From the NCBI RefSeq assembly GCF_020497125.1, contig NC_059082.1, positions 26,744,965 through 26,808,964 on the forward strand: a stretch of 64,000 nucleotides of DNA, given 5' to 3'. The notes under the pieces were generated by a model, which was not told the origin of the DNA, searched no databases, and worked only from the letters and a program-made list of their open reading frames with translations. The translations under genes were made by a program, and so were the position numbers. Of the stretch, positions 22,138 through 33,930 are shown one piece after another. Numbering within the stretch: position 1 is the stretch's first letter; each line of letters begins with the position of its first letter. Source of the stretch: Mauremys mutica. Its lineage: Eukaryota > Chordata > Testudines > Geoemydidae.

Positions 22138-22543
22138 AAAATAATAATAATATAATATATATATAGGATTTGCTTGCCTCACACAGCAGAGCAGTGTCCA
22201 TGTAGTATACATGAGACCTTGGATGAGAAATACTAATGCGATACACTCCCTGTATGATACAGTAACACTTGCTATTAGCCAAGGTTCTCGTTCCCCTACC
22301 GACACTTGAGAAGGGCTACCGGCAGGGCTTTCAGGGAGAGGTCCTTGACTCTGGAATTCATTCCTCCTGCCTCCACTTGAACCCAACACTGGCCAGGATT
22401 TATTACTTTCAGGACATACTGTAAACATTTCAGTTTATTAGAGGCTTAAGGAGGAAAAAGTGAAAATGGAGAAGCTTATTTTACTGTTAGATCTTTTTAT
22501 GGTACCTTTGATCTGTTCATTAAGTGTATTAATAATTCTTAGG

Positions 22544-22920
22544 CTACATCTACACTACACACCAGTTTTCATTACAAGCAATAATGAAAAGTAAGTGGTG
22601 GCCACACTGCTATGTAGCTACATGTCAGTGAAAGGCTCTGCAGAGAAGCAGCAGCAGCGAGCTGATGGAACCTTTCCCCACTGCATCTCACTACCAAAAA
22701 GCCCTCCCCCAGAGCGGGGAGAAAGCTCCAGCAGTGGTGAGCTAGTAAAGACTTTCTGCACAGCTCCCCGCTGTAGGACTCTCTTCCTCTGACAGGGGAA
22801 GGCTTCAGTGGTAGCCTGGAGAGGGACTGCTTGGGCTGTAGAGAGCTGTGTATGGTATAAAGCTGGGTAGATACCCACAGGCAGTGCCTCACTGCGTACA
22901 CTGCTATTAATACCCAGGGG
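22544..22920. repeat. Possible old interspersed repeat
   Basis: Starts with GGCTACATCTACACTACACA, a motif common to ends of DNA elements here, and continues as moderately GC-rich sequence with CTCCCCGCTGTAG and CCCCAGAGCGGGG patches ending near TACCCAGGGGG. No convincing inverted end or target duplication was found. Confidence 0.35.
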
Positions 22921-25112
22921 GTTCCCAACTGGTGGACAGCAATATCAAAGACTATAGTTAGAGTTATCTAACACCTATTATAATCTTGTTTACAGTTACT
23001 GAACTTAGACAAACTGGTCACTCAGATGGGAATTTTCCATACTTTCTCTCTGCCACACAATGGAGGTTTTTATAAGACTGCCACTTTCAAGAAATCAGTT
23101 AGTGAAACAGGTACTTTTGCCTAGGTTAAATTCTAACATTTTAAAAACAATTCTCCTGCCTCAAGGATTCAAATTAGGAATTTGTTATCTGGCAGGGAGG
23201 ATGTCTGAGGTTGGAGATGTGTCATTCACTGTCCCTGAGGAAAGCAGACATATATTTGGCCAAGTTATAATATGCAGAGAATTTGCATATGGGCACTACA
23301 GTTTGATCCCTACTTGTCCTTTATTTTCTCTACAGTCCAACTGCACTGCATGTGCTCCCAGCCCCCAAGTGAATCTCCTGCATTACATGCTTATGATAAG
23401 AACAGAGAAAGCCTTCCAGCTGAAACACAGGCTGCTTCCTGCCACCTCTCTATTCTTAAAATACGTTTTAGACTAAGGGAAGGTGCACGGGGCTGGGAAC
23501 AGAAGACTGAGTTCTAGTCTTCTCTTTCCTTGAACAACATTAATTCTGTGTACTTCACAACCTATATTAAGCAAGCTTTCGTATTCTTAAATTTGGAGGG
23601 AGTCAAATTTTCCGCCCATCAAAGACAACTGAGGATCGGAGACACTGCACAGGTTCGCTTCTGACAGAAGTAAGAATAGAACCTATGTCTCTAATACAGC
23701 AAACCAAAATCTTATCTAGTTCGTCACAGTGCCTCTCAAAGAACGTGCCAAATCTATGTGCTTGGTTATGTCGTCTTATACAAGAGACAGGCAACAGTGA
23801 GCAATGTGCAAGCAAAAAGCAGAACTGACAAACCACCACCACCTACAAATTCTCTTTCAGACCTCTGATCAAATCAAAGGCCATTCTCCACTCCCAGATC
23901 AAGGAAAAGAACACAGGAATCCCAATTCCCAGCATTTCAGTGTGGCACAGCAAAAACCACTCACAAATTGTGTGCCAGTTACGCATGAACTTTTCTTTTT
24001 AAGGAAATTCTATAAAAATGACATTAAAAACCTTGTTACAGTTGAAAAGATAAGCATTCCAAAGTTAAGAAATGCCAGATTTATTGTGCAACTTTAATTC
24101 TGCCCCCTTCCATTTTTGCATTATGACAGTCTAATTAAATAATCACATGCTATTTTTTCATAGGCCTCTAACATATTGGGAGGTGAATGCGGCAAGGTTT
24201 TGTAAGCAGTGAGACTTGAAATGTGGAAAAAAAGATAGCATGCAATGATGTAATTAAAAACTGTATAATAATGCACAGGCACAAAGGGGCAAAATTAAGG
24301 TTGCACAGACAGCTGTTAACTTCTTGAATGCTTTAGTTTGCAATCTATAATAATTTTCATTTAGTAGTTTTTATATCGCATATGAATGAGGCTGACAGAT
24401 TTATTACATACCATATCTTTACATATTACTTCTGTATTTGCTGCATACATCTAAAATCTGCATGCTTATTTCCATACAAATTCATGAGATTACTTATCTA
24501 ATTTGTATATGCTAATAGTAAATGTAATATTTTATCAAACATTTCTCAGCGCTATATATTTTGACTCATGCTTTTGATTTGGTGTAAAATGGAACATTTT
24601 TAGTTCAAAAGGAAAGTTAAGCCATAGCAAATACACTTAAATTCCTGTTTAAGCATCTAATTCCCTAGAAGTAGGGTGTCAGTTTCGTATTTCATCATCC
24701 ATACAAAGCTTAAGGTATTACCTGGCTGGTTAAAGCAAACTACTTACCTGTGACTGGAGTTCCCTTGAAGGTAGCATCCTCTAAAGAGCCAACTCTTTGG
24801 CCAGGTCCTTGATGCACACTAGCAAGCTTAGTAGATAAAGTTCAAAACCCTTATGAGGCAGTTAAAGTTAACCATTAATGCAGTTAGGAAATAGTTATGT
24901 ATTTCGTACTAGACTGTTTTAAAGACAAGATACGGCTCCCCCTCGCCCCCACCAAAACACTGCTATAAACCGACACTACAAAGATATCTATGTGAAAAGG
25001 AGGGGCACAACAAATAGGGGGCCCAGGCCCACCTCCTACTTGGCAGGCTCTGAGCAGAGACTCCAGCAGCTGCTGCCTCACCTTCCGGCCATGCCCAAGA
25101 CAGCAGTATGCG

Positions 25113-25706
25113 TAGGCCCTACCAAATTCATAGCCATGAAAAATGCATCACTTGTACCCTATACTATAGGGATTTCATGGGGAGACCAGCATTTCTCCAG
25201 ACCCAAAAGGGGTTTGCGGGGGGGGAGGGGTTGGAAGGTTATTTTGGGGGAGTCACAGTATTGCCACACTCACTTCTGCACTGCCTTCAGAGCTGGGTGG
25301 CTAGAGCACGGTGGCTGCTGGCCAGGCACCCAGCTCTGAAGGCAGTGCAGAAGCAAGGGTGGTAATACCATACCAGACAATCCTACTTCTGCACTGCTGC
25401 TGGCGGTGGCTCTACCTTCAGAGCTGGGCTCCTGGCCATCAGCTGCCGTTCTCCAGCCCCCCAGCTCTGAAGGCAGTGCTGCCACCAGCAACAGCGCAGA
25501 AATATAGGTAGCAGTACTGCAACCCCCCCTGCAATAACCTTACGATGCCCCCCCCAAAAAACCCACTTCTTTTTGGGTCAGGTCCCCTACAATTACAACA
25601 TAGTGAAATTTCAGATTTAAATATCTGAAATTGTGATATTTATTATTTTTAAAACCCCATCACAGTGAAATTGACCAAAATAGACCATGAATTTGGTAGG
25701 GCTTTA
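25113..25706. mobile_element. TAGGG-end hAT element, copy 2
   Basis: Left end TAGGCCCTACCAAATTCA (one G short of copy 1), right end TGAATTTGGTAGGGCTTTA. Flanks AGTATGCG (25105-25112) and AGTATGGG (25707-25714) form an 8-bp duplication with one change. It shares with copy 1 the sub-terminal GCCATGAAAAATGCATCAC / CAAAATAGACCATG ends and a GC-rich core of GCAGAAG..AGGGTGG blocks. No transposase. Confidence 0.88.
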
Positions 25707-26501
25707 AGTATGGGGCAACCCTGCAGCCTGGGACCCACTGACCATACAGGAGTAACAGGCTGGAGTGCCACATCCCTGCCCCATGAGGAAGCCCCTGCCA
25801 GAATCCTGGTGCTATGGGCTGGCGAGGAAGGCCTCAGTACTTCCCCAAATTCCTTTCCCTTGGTGGGGCAGTAGTGGGGGTTGCAGCCCTGATACTGGGG
25901 CTTTCCACAGGGAGCTGGGGGCCTGCAGACTGCACAGTAACTCCCCCTGCGCTCTCTGGCCCGTGCCCTGCCCTGGCACCGGGGGCCCTGGGCATCCCAG
26001 CACTTCCTTCCCTGGCTGCAGCCCCACAAAACTGCCTGCAGCTGAGTCTGCCCTGTCAGCTGTAGGTGAAGCTGAGCCATGCCTGTGGGGCACACTGCGG
26101 ATTCTTTGCCCCAGGACAGGCACCCTACTGGAGTAGAGTGACATTAGCAAATTCCTTTTCCTCTCAAAAAGGATATTTAGATTTTACAGAGAACTGACTG
26201 TGTACATATACTAGAACAAACGGGAAGCGTTATATACCTATACTGTATTAGGTATTCATCAAGCAATGAAAATTGCATTAATAAATGACAGCATATTTAT
26301 CAGCGCTTCAATAACCACTAAATTATGGTCAAGTGAGCAAATCAGAGTGAATTTCAGTAAGATTTGTGTGCTCAATTCTTTTAGGGCGCTTTGGAAAATC
26401 AGCTTTAATTTTTAATGTAATCAATTGTTGGTCTGAAAGAGTTGACAAAAAAAATGCTGAGGACTGCTCAGTGGATGTATTCATATTATAAATCCCTAGA
26501 T

Positions 26502-27096
26502 GGGGTGGGCAAACTTTTTGGGCCGAGGGCCACATCTGGGTGGGGAAATTGTATGCAGGGCTGGGGCAGGGGTGTGGGAGGGAGTGCGGTGTGCAGGAAG
26601 GGGCTCAGGGCAAGGGATTGGTGCAGAGAGGTGCGGGGTGTAGGAGGGGGCTGAGGGCAGGGGGTTGGAGTGTAGGAGGGGTGCAGAATGCAGGGTGCAG
26701 CAGGGATGCATGGTGCAGGCAGGGGGCTTAGGGCAGGCAGTTGGGGGGCGGGGTGCAGGAGGGGTTCGGGCTCCGGGGTGGCATGCACCGGGGCAATGGC
26801 AGGCTCCCTGCATGCCTGCCCTGTTCCCGGCCCCACGTCACTCCAGGAAGTGCTGCAGCCCCTGGGGGAAGGGGGCAGAGGGCTCCGCATGCGCTGCCCT
26901 TGCCATGCCTCCAGGTACCTCCCCCGAAGCTCCCATTGGCCGTGGTTCCCCATTCCCAGCCAATGGGAGCTGCGGGGGGCAGTGTCTGGAGGCAAGGGCC
27001 CAGGGGCCACAGGGAATCCTGCAGCAATTCCAAATGCCGGATCCAAAGCCCTGAGGGGCCAGATTGGGCCCGCGGGCCGTAGTTTGCCCACCTCTG
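26502..27096. mobile_element. hAT element with G-rich core, TSD CCCTAGAT
   Basis: Left end GGGGTGGGCAAACTTTTTGG and right end GTAGTTTGCCCACCTCTG are inverted over about 13 bases; CCCTAGAT flanks both sides exactly (26494-26501 and 27097-27104). The left end has lost the usual CA start. The core carries degenerate repeats of the type GGGTGCAGGAGGGG, which create chance frames on both strands. Confidence 0.9.
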
Positions 27097-29020
27097 CCCT
27101 AGATGCTAGGATTACAAGGGACACATGACAGCACATCTAATTTCCTACACTTAACGCAAGCTATGCTGTACCTAGACAGTTTCATTTTTAAAAATTTCCA
27201 CAATGACCTATCTTGCCAGGCTGTTCTATTGTCAAATTGCTCTTACTGTTGAGGAAACACTTCCCTTCTAAACTTAACTTAACGTTTCTGGCCAGCCTTG
27301 CAGGTGTCATTCTCCCTGCTTATTTTGGAGTAGAACCATCAACTCCTCCTTAATTTATTTAAGCTATGCACGATCCTCAAATTTTTCTTTATACATCATA
27401 TTTTTCTTCAGTTGCTCTTTGTATTCAGTGTTATTGTGACCATATACAATTAGGTCTATAAAAGGAAACCAAATAAAAAAAAATAAGTTTCAAGATGACT
27501 AAAACCAAAACTGACTAGTAAATGTACACAAAAATACAATGGAAATAGAAACAGATCAATGATATTACAAAGGTAATCGAGGCACAAGCTTTAGCTGGTA
27601 CAGACGACTTGCCCACCTTCCCCATAGGTAAGGCCACCAGGAGCACAATGAACCTGTGCTCAAGTCCCTCCATTGGCATGAGAAGCTGACCCGGAGCCAG
27701 TTTAAATCTTTGGCCCTGATCTTCAAAACATTTAATTGATTAAGTCCCAGCTACAACAGAGACTGAATTTTAACCTCTGAACCACAGAAGCAGCTGTGCT
27801 CTTCTGGGACAATGTAGATCATAAAGTCCAGGATGAAAAGCAGGATTGCTAGTAACAAAGGATTTTCAATCTAAGGCGGGTGGCTACAGAACAAGCTTCC
27901 AGAGCAAACTGAGCATATCCGGACTCTGACTGTCTTTAGGAAACACTGCAAATCCTACCCCTTCAGAGAAGGCTTTCCATTACAAGAACACTAACATTAA
28001 TACTCCCTTCTACTCGTAAAAACCCAACCAAAATCAAAAAAGTTATCCCAAAACCAATTTTATTTTTTTTATATTTTATTAATTTAAACAGAGGTTTTAC
28101 TCTGAAGAGAGAGAAGTGCCAGAGACTCAAAGTCCACTAAGGATTTTGATATTGCTATCAGTTTTATGTAGAAGGCATTCAGATACCTCAGTGATGGGTG
28201 GCAGTATAAAACCCTAAAACAGACAATCAACTTTGAGTCTTAAATATACACTATAAGAACACTGTGGAAGTGTATAGGCTAACATTCAGACACCTATTTA
28301 AGCACACCAAAGGACAATGTTGGTATAGTGAAAATAAGCAGCTAATATTTGGCCTCAGAGTGGAGATGAATCCACTTAGCATCATATGCATCTAATAAAG
28401 GGCTTGACAAAAATATACTGTTGAACAGACACTTTAAAACTGTGTTGACGGTACAGAGTTATGATTATGTATAGTTCATTTATGAAGTTCTGACAAGATA
28501 CTTTTGAAATGAATGGATGGTAATGACAAATATGTTGGTTAAGATTTACAGTGAAAAATCTGGTACCATAGACACATGTAATGAATGAACTATACAGACA
28601 AACTATAGATGTACCTAACACAAAGGTGAACACAGAAGTCCAACATGGAAAGCGACTGATGTTTCCTTGCAGCTCTATCTGCTGGATACTCCAGTGGAAA
28701 AGTATAATCCCTTTAGGATAAGGGATCAAAAGATACGCAAAAAGCTATGCCCTGATGTTCTGAGGAACTGAGCACCTACATAGGAGGACAAAAGTTTTAA
28801 GAGCTGGAAAAAAATGTCAGATTTTTAAAAAATTAAAGGTGACCACTAGTAAAATGAAGAGATATTAGCATCGTTAGAAGCAATATCGTACTACACATAC
28901 CATAAGCCACTTGCTTCAATTTGTCTCCAGAGGATATTGAACTTTACCTGCTAAGCTTGCTAGTTGGATTATGAGTGTGAAGAAGCAGACCAAAGAGTAA
29001 GGATTGAGAATGTACTTTAA

Positions 29021-29250
29021 GGGTATGTCTACACTGCAGTAAAACACCCGTGGCTGGCGTGTGTCAGCTGACTCAGGCTCATGGGGCTTGTGCTGTGGGA
29101 CTATAAAATTGCAGTGTAGACAATCGGGCTCTGGGACCCTCGGCAACTCAGCCTGTACCCAAGTATCTACACTGCAATTTTATATCCCAGCAGCCTGAGC
29201 ACAGTGTCATAGGTCAGCTGTGGGTGTTTTACTGCAGTGTAGACATACCT
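29021..29250. mobile_element. Foldback MITE, TSD TAA
   Basis: Left end GGGTATGTCTACACTGCAGT then AAAACACCC; the right end is its inverse, ending GTGTAGACATACCT. TAA flanks both sides (29018-29020 and 29251-29253). The two halves pair over much of 230 bp, including GCAGTGTAGA / TCTACACTGC inner copies. TSD and terminal motif agree with mobilisation by a Harbinger transposase. Confidence 0.8.
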
Positions 29251-29373
29251 TAAGAGAACAATGAAATACTGCATATACAGTCATGTTTATCATTAGTCAC
29301 AAACATTGAATATATTCAATCCATTTTACAGGACTCCTTTATGCTTAGGTTTCCAAACCATTAAGATACTTAC

Positions 29374-29594
29374 CACAATCCATTCTGCAATATTTTCATA
29401 CAGCTCTGGATTAAAAATTGCTTTCTTTAGTCTGGCTAGAGGACCATCAGCATCGACTAACCGACATCTCATGAATACATCACAATAGCCTTTAAAATCA
29501 TTGCAGGGGGATCCAGGTTGAAGCGTAATGGTTTTGAGACTGAAATACTGCTCCCACCGATTAGATCCCGTACTTGCACAAGTCATTGGGTCCA
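29374..29594 (-). CDS. ADAM10: ADAM10 exon 14 (cysteine-rich/stalk)
   Basis: Acceptor TTTTTCAG, donor GTAAGT on the minus strand. It reads (M)[17 protein letters not shown], then [38 protein letters not shown] and [17 protein letters not shown]. The paired cysteines and the [16 protein letters not shown] block are diagnostic of the membrane-proximal cysteine-rich region of ADAM10. The [13 protein letters not shown] stretch is the most changed part compared with mammals. The frame enters with two bases and leaves complete. Confidence 0.97.
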
Positions 29595-29801
29595 CTGAAA
29601 AAAGTGAATATAATTGAAGACTGGATTTTATTTCATGCCAAGTTTATAACAAAATTCTTTTACACATTCATGCATGTGCAAGGTATATCCAACCCACTAC
29701 TAAAAATACATTATTACCCTATTAAAAAACTTATCAGGAAGTGGTAATGTAATTATCTTTCATGAAGGTACTATTAACTTGAAAAACAAACATTTATGAC
29801 A

Positions 29802-30521
29802 TACCGTATATACTCGTTCATAAGCTGAATTTTTTTTTAGTAAAAAAGGGAAGCAGAGAAGGGGTAGGCTTATGAACGCGTATAGAGAGGGAGAGGTGGG
29901 ACACAGCCCCTCCCCCCAACAGAGGGAGCAAGGAGAGTCAGCACAACCTGCAGAGCCAGAAGGGAAGAGGCGGGGCCAGAGTCTCTCTGCTTCTGGCCAC
30001 GCTGCTCTCCCCTCAGCCTCCAAAGCAGCTCCGGCCCGGCCCGGCCCAGAGCAGCTCCGGCCCGGCCCGGCCCAGAGCAGCTCCGGCCCGGCCCAGAGAC
30101 ATCCTCCCCTGGCCCTCTCCAGATAAGGTGGGAAGGGATGGGATGAGGAGAGCATGGGGGTCCCAGGCTAAGGATGGGGTCACGTGGGGGGTGGTCACAG
30201 GGGTTACTCCCCTGACCTCCAGCTTCTCCCCGCCAAAAAAATTTCCCCACCCATTGCTGTCCTAGCCCATCAAGGTAAGTAGCTGGTGCTCCAGGACACT
30301 TTGTTTACTTAGGTTTACCTCTGTGCCTGCGGACGCTCGAGGTAAACAAACCATCTCGGCCCACCAGCGGCTTATCCTGATGGCCCGGGATCCAAAGTTT
30401 GCTGACCCCTGAATTATAGGGTCGGCTTATGAATGGGTCATAAAAATTTTCCATTTTTACTCATCCATTGTGGGGGGGTCGCCTTATAAACGAACCAGCT
30501 TATGATTGAGTGTATACGGTA
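29802..30521. mobile_element. TA-flanked DNA element with GC-rich core (mariner-like ends)
   Basis: Left end TACCGTATATACTCGTTCAT then AAGC; right end GCTTATGATTGAGTGTATAC then GGTA, an inverted pair over about 24 bases. A second inner copy, GGCTTATGAACGCGTATAGA, follows at 29867. The TA at each end fits Tc1/mariner-type insertion, but the class is inferred. The core is GC-rich and includes a 26-bp minisatellite. Near 30290-30413 is a fragment ending GTTTGCTGACCCCTG, the end of a separate hAT family, so the unit is composite. Confidence 0.7.
30025..30097. repeat. Minisatellite, 26-bp unit x 2.8
   Basis: Unit GCAGCTCCGGCCCGGCC plus CGGCCCAGA repeats at 30025-30050 and 30051-30076 exactly, then a third copy shortened by five bases to 30097. 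It sits inside the DNA element at 29802. Confidence 0.9.
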
Positions 30522-30816
30522 TCAATGGCCTATCAAATGGGCATTTTACTATTAAGGTCCACTGAGTATCTTTATGGGAGAAGCACATTGTTCATAATAG
30601 TACAGAAGTAATAAACACTGAATTATACTTTGTATATTTCCAAAAAACGTGTTTTGGAACAGCAAGACCAAAGGCTTTTTCCACATGCTGTAATTCTTAC
30701 TCACTCAAACTTGGTGAATATTTTAAAACCACAAAGGTGACTTTAAATAAAATGAAGTCTAGTAAAAACCTTGAAAGATTTACTATTGTATGTGTTTAGA
30801 AGTGTGCAAATCTTAC

Positions 30817-30925
30817 TTTTTTTCATGCAGCAGACATGGCACAACTCTTTATCATCCTTGCCATCTGAACTAGCACATGTACATTCCTCCAAGCCATACT
30901 TCTCACAGATAGAACCAGCACATTG
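30817..30925 (-). CDS. ADAM10: ADAM10 exon 13 (cysteine-rich region)
   Basis: Acceptor CTCCAATAG, donor GTAAGA on the minus strand. It reads [20 protein letters not shown] then [16 protein letters not shown]. Seven cysteines fall in the vertebrate positions, including the ECTC and HVCCM pairs. This region takes part in substrate recognition in ADAM10. One base is left over to start the Met codon of exon 14. Confidence 0.97.
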
Positions 30926-31848
30926 CTATTGGAGACAAAAGGAGGAAGAATAATTCAAAATCAGGTTCTTTGGTACGCCTTATTCCCATAAATGGGGGAG
31001 GCATGCAACAAATACATAGCACAGGAATATGTACAAACAAAATTTTAAATCAAGACCACAGAACTGGAATAGCCATTTGTGAAAATAAAAATAGCTCAAG
31101 AGTGTGAAAGATATGGCATTTCAATGTCTTCTTTCCTTTAGGGTGAAAAAAAAAATCAGTAGCAGGAAAGTCTCTAATACTGTATGTAATTCAATGTTTG
31201 AATGATCTCAAAATCAAATTCTGAAGCAAGCAAATGAACAGTGATCAAATTATGGGAAAAAAGAAGGGGGGCCCTAGTACTTTGAAGTTGTTCCCTTCTT
31301 GGGCTAGATTGCTCTGCATGGTCCCCTACAGTATTAGCAGTTTTAAAGTACTCTCTGACCATATTGGAAATAAAATGTCAAAAAATTCATTAATACAGAG
31401 TTAGGGTTGCCCATTGGTAGCTAGTGCCCTTCCAGAATGCCAAGTTCAACAAAACAAACTTCTGAAAACCAGGAAATACAGTTACGGTAAATGCCCATGC
31501 AACCTTAACTCTGCTCTCTTTGAGCAATGTCCCACAATGCCCATAATACATTACTTGCACTTTGTCTTGTTGCTCTAATGGGTTAACACTACCTGCATTG
31601 CCCTATGCTGAGCCTACTCCTCTGACAGAATACCACAACTGTGAAATTTAACCACTTCATACCCTCTTACAACCCCTTTGCACTTGCACATAGGACACCA
31701 CATAAATGTACACTTGATTGCCATTTAATTGCCCAGTGTTGTTTTTTAAACAAAAAGAAATATGTTTGCTGGTAGGAGTTAGTGGTCAGTTGTTCTTACT
31801 TAGGTTCGCAGTTGAAATGCTAATGTGGCTACATAATAAGCAGCAGGT

Positions 31849-31995
31849 AGGCCTAGTATTTATATAGTGCTTTTTATCAGCAGATCTCCAATAACTTTAC
31901 ATCATTATCTCCATGTTACAAATAGGAACCCGAGGCACAGAGAGGTGAAGTGGCTTGCCTGGCAGGACAGTGGCTGAGCCAGTAATAGTTCCAGA
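31849..31995 (+). repeat. MIR/CORE-SINE type remnant
   Basis: TATTTATATAGTGCTTTTTA followed by CATTATCTCCATGTTACAAA and then GAGGCACAGAGAGGTGAAGT, GGCTTGCCTGG matches the conserved core of CORE-SINEs such as MIR. Diverged, no tRNA head and no target duplication visible. Confidence 0.7.
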
Positions 31996-33473
31996 CCAAT
32001 GTCTGTTCACAGTTATGGGATTCCTCAGTGTTCCTCCTGTCTCTTGGATATTTTGTTATAACAGAATGTGGATAATGGCCGTGGTTTAAAATGTATGAAA
32101 TGTCTTTATGTCCCAAAACCCTGACAGTGTTGTCATAACAACAGTGTTATATGGTTGTTAACAGTAACTTTAAGTGGGAAAGAGAAGACTGGTTTGTGTC
32201 TCATTTTCCAACCCCATCCCACATGTAGCCACCCCACCAAAGTCTCCAACTCCACTACCACTTCCCAGCCTATTAAGCCTTTAGCTGGCACGGTAGAAGC
32301 AATTAACATTTAAGAAGTTGCTTCTTGCTGTCTCCTGCCCTATGCTGCTGCATACATATAACAGGCAGCGGCTTACTGGAGGATTGCATGCTATCTGGGT
32401 TATGTAGTTTGAGCCGCATCATTGAGCTGGGACCTTCATTCCCACTACTCACCTTTAGGCTTCCCAAACCATGCTGCAGGTCCACCCAGGCCTCCCCTCC
32501 TTTAAAACTGGGCCCCAGATTCACCGACACTGGTCAATGTGCCCTCCCTCCCCACCAACAAACAGGGATGATGTGTATCTTAAGTATTCATTTTCTGGAT
32601 TTTAGAGGTTTTAATTTATGTTATCTTCATCTCCCCTGAATCCCAGCTCACTGGGAGGGGCAGGGAGAAGCACTCACACACGGGAAGAGAAGCACGATTC
32701 CCCAGATCACAGAAAACACAGCGAACAGGGAGAGGGGTGAGGCTCCTGGAGACTGCAGCACACAAATGAAAGGGGAGAATTCAGGGCTGACAGCACCCCC
32801 CGCCCAAAACCTTCAACTTCCTCAGTTACCCTCATTTTGCAACCCCTGCTTTCTTCTCCACTGCCAGTCACCAATCCATAACCCATCCTGTTACCTGAGC
32901 CCCCAGCCTCTCTTCCCTCCCTTACTGCCCATTTCCATTTATCCCCCTGCCCATAATATTCTCATCCCTCGCTGCATACCCAACCCCCTCTTCCCCAATT
33001 ACCACCTACTCTTGCACCCCTAGTCACCCTTCTTCCTCCCCTCCCAGTGAACCTTCGCATGTGTAATTTATTTACTCTCCAAACACTTTCAGCATCTTCT
33101 GAATTTTCTGCTCTATTCATGTTAGATTTATTCAAAAGAAATAAATTCAGATTTTCCCCAAATATTTACAGTTCACTCTCAGATTCTCTCCCATGATGGG
33201 TTTCTAACTTCAAAGCTGCAGGCTCAGAGAGGTGTTAAGTGGCCCATTCATCTCAATGAGATGTTCTCAGCTGAAAGAGAATACACTGGAGAGGAATACA
33301 GCCTGACAAAGGCTCTGAAACCTGTGAACCTCTCTATTCATGTCAGTGGGTGTTCCCTTTCCCCTCCCCAGTGCTGCAGAGTTTCAAGCTCCTCACCCGT
33401 TCTTAGCAGTGTGTTCTTGGTGTATGCGCCAAGCATGCCTGCTCTAAGCTCCGCATCCAGAAGGGAAGGGCTT

Positions 33474-33930
33474 CCCTGATCTTGGCTCACACTGAGGAGG
33501 CACAGAGCAGGGCTCAGACACACATGGGGAGTGACCCCACCAGATCACATGAGAAGGTTAGGGAGTGGGGCTCAGACATCCCCAGAAAGGCTAGCCTCCC
33601 CAGAACCAGGCTCACATGAGAGGGAGTAGGGAAAGACCCACTGGGGGTCCCCAGATCCTGGTACACATGAGGGGTAGGGAGATAGGTTCAGACCCTCCCA
33701 GAAAAGCAAGCCCCCACCCCCAAACTGGGAAGATGCTAGGAGACTGGGGGGTGGGACCACCACAGAGGGGCACAGGTCCGCCAGATCCTGGCACACATGC
33801 AATGGGGCAAGGCATAGGGCTCAGTCACCCTGAGGGGCCAGAGACTTGCAGATCCCAGCTCACATAAGGGGGCAAAAAGACTGACTCGACTGTCCAGATC
33901 GAGGCACACGAAATAAGGGGAGAAATGTGG
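33474..33930. repeat. Degenerate tandem array, 50-130 bp period
   Basis: The phrase CCAGATC(C/T)TGG(C/T)(A/T)CACAT followed by (G)AGGGG..TAGGGA and GGGCTCAGAC recurs about seven times (near 33480, 33540, 33600, 33650, 33780, 33855, 33893). Units vary in length and differ by many changes. Confidence 0.7.

Larger units (their letters stand above)
21161..29373. other. ADAM10: ADAM10 intron 14
   Basis: 8.2 kb intron. It holds the palindrome at 21696-22137, a possible old repeat at 22544-22920, a GC-rich block around 24940-26140 split by a TAGGG-end hAT, a hAT at 26502-27096 and a foldback MITE at 29021-29250. The remainder is AT-rich with nothing recognised. Open frames up to 216 codons near 26486-27136 are transposon interior. 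Confidence 0.75.
29595..30816. other. ADAM10: ADAM10 intron 13
   Basis: 1.2 kb intron, more than half of it occupied by the TA-flanked element at 29802-30521. Confidence 0.8.

Noticed and set aside
26486..27136. 216-codon open frame on the minus strand
   Set aside because: It lies inside the hAT at 26502-27096. The proline-rich translation comes from G-rich repeats, and long frames also exist on the opposite strand.
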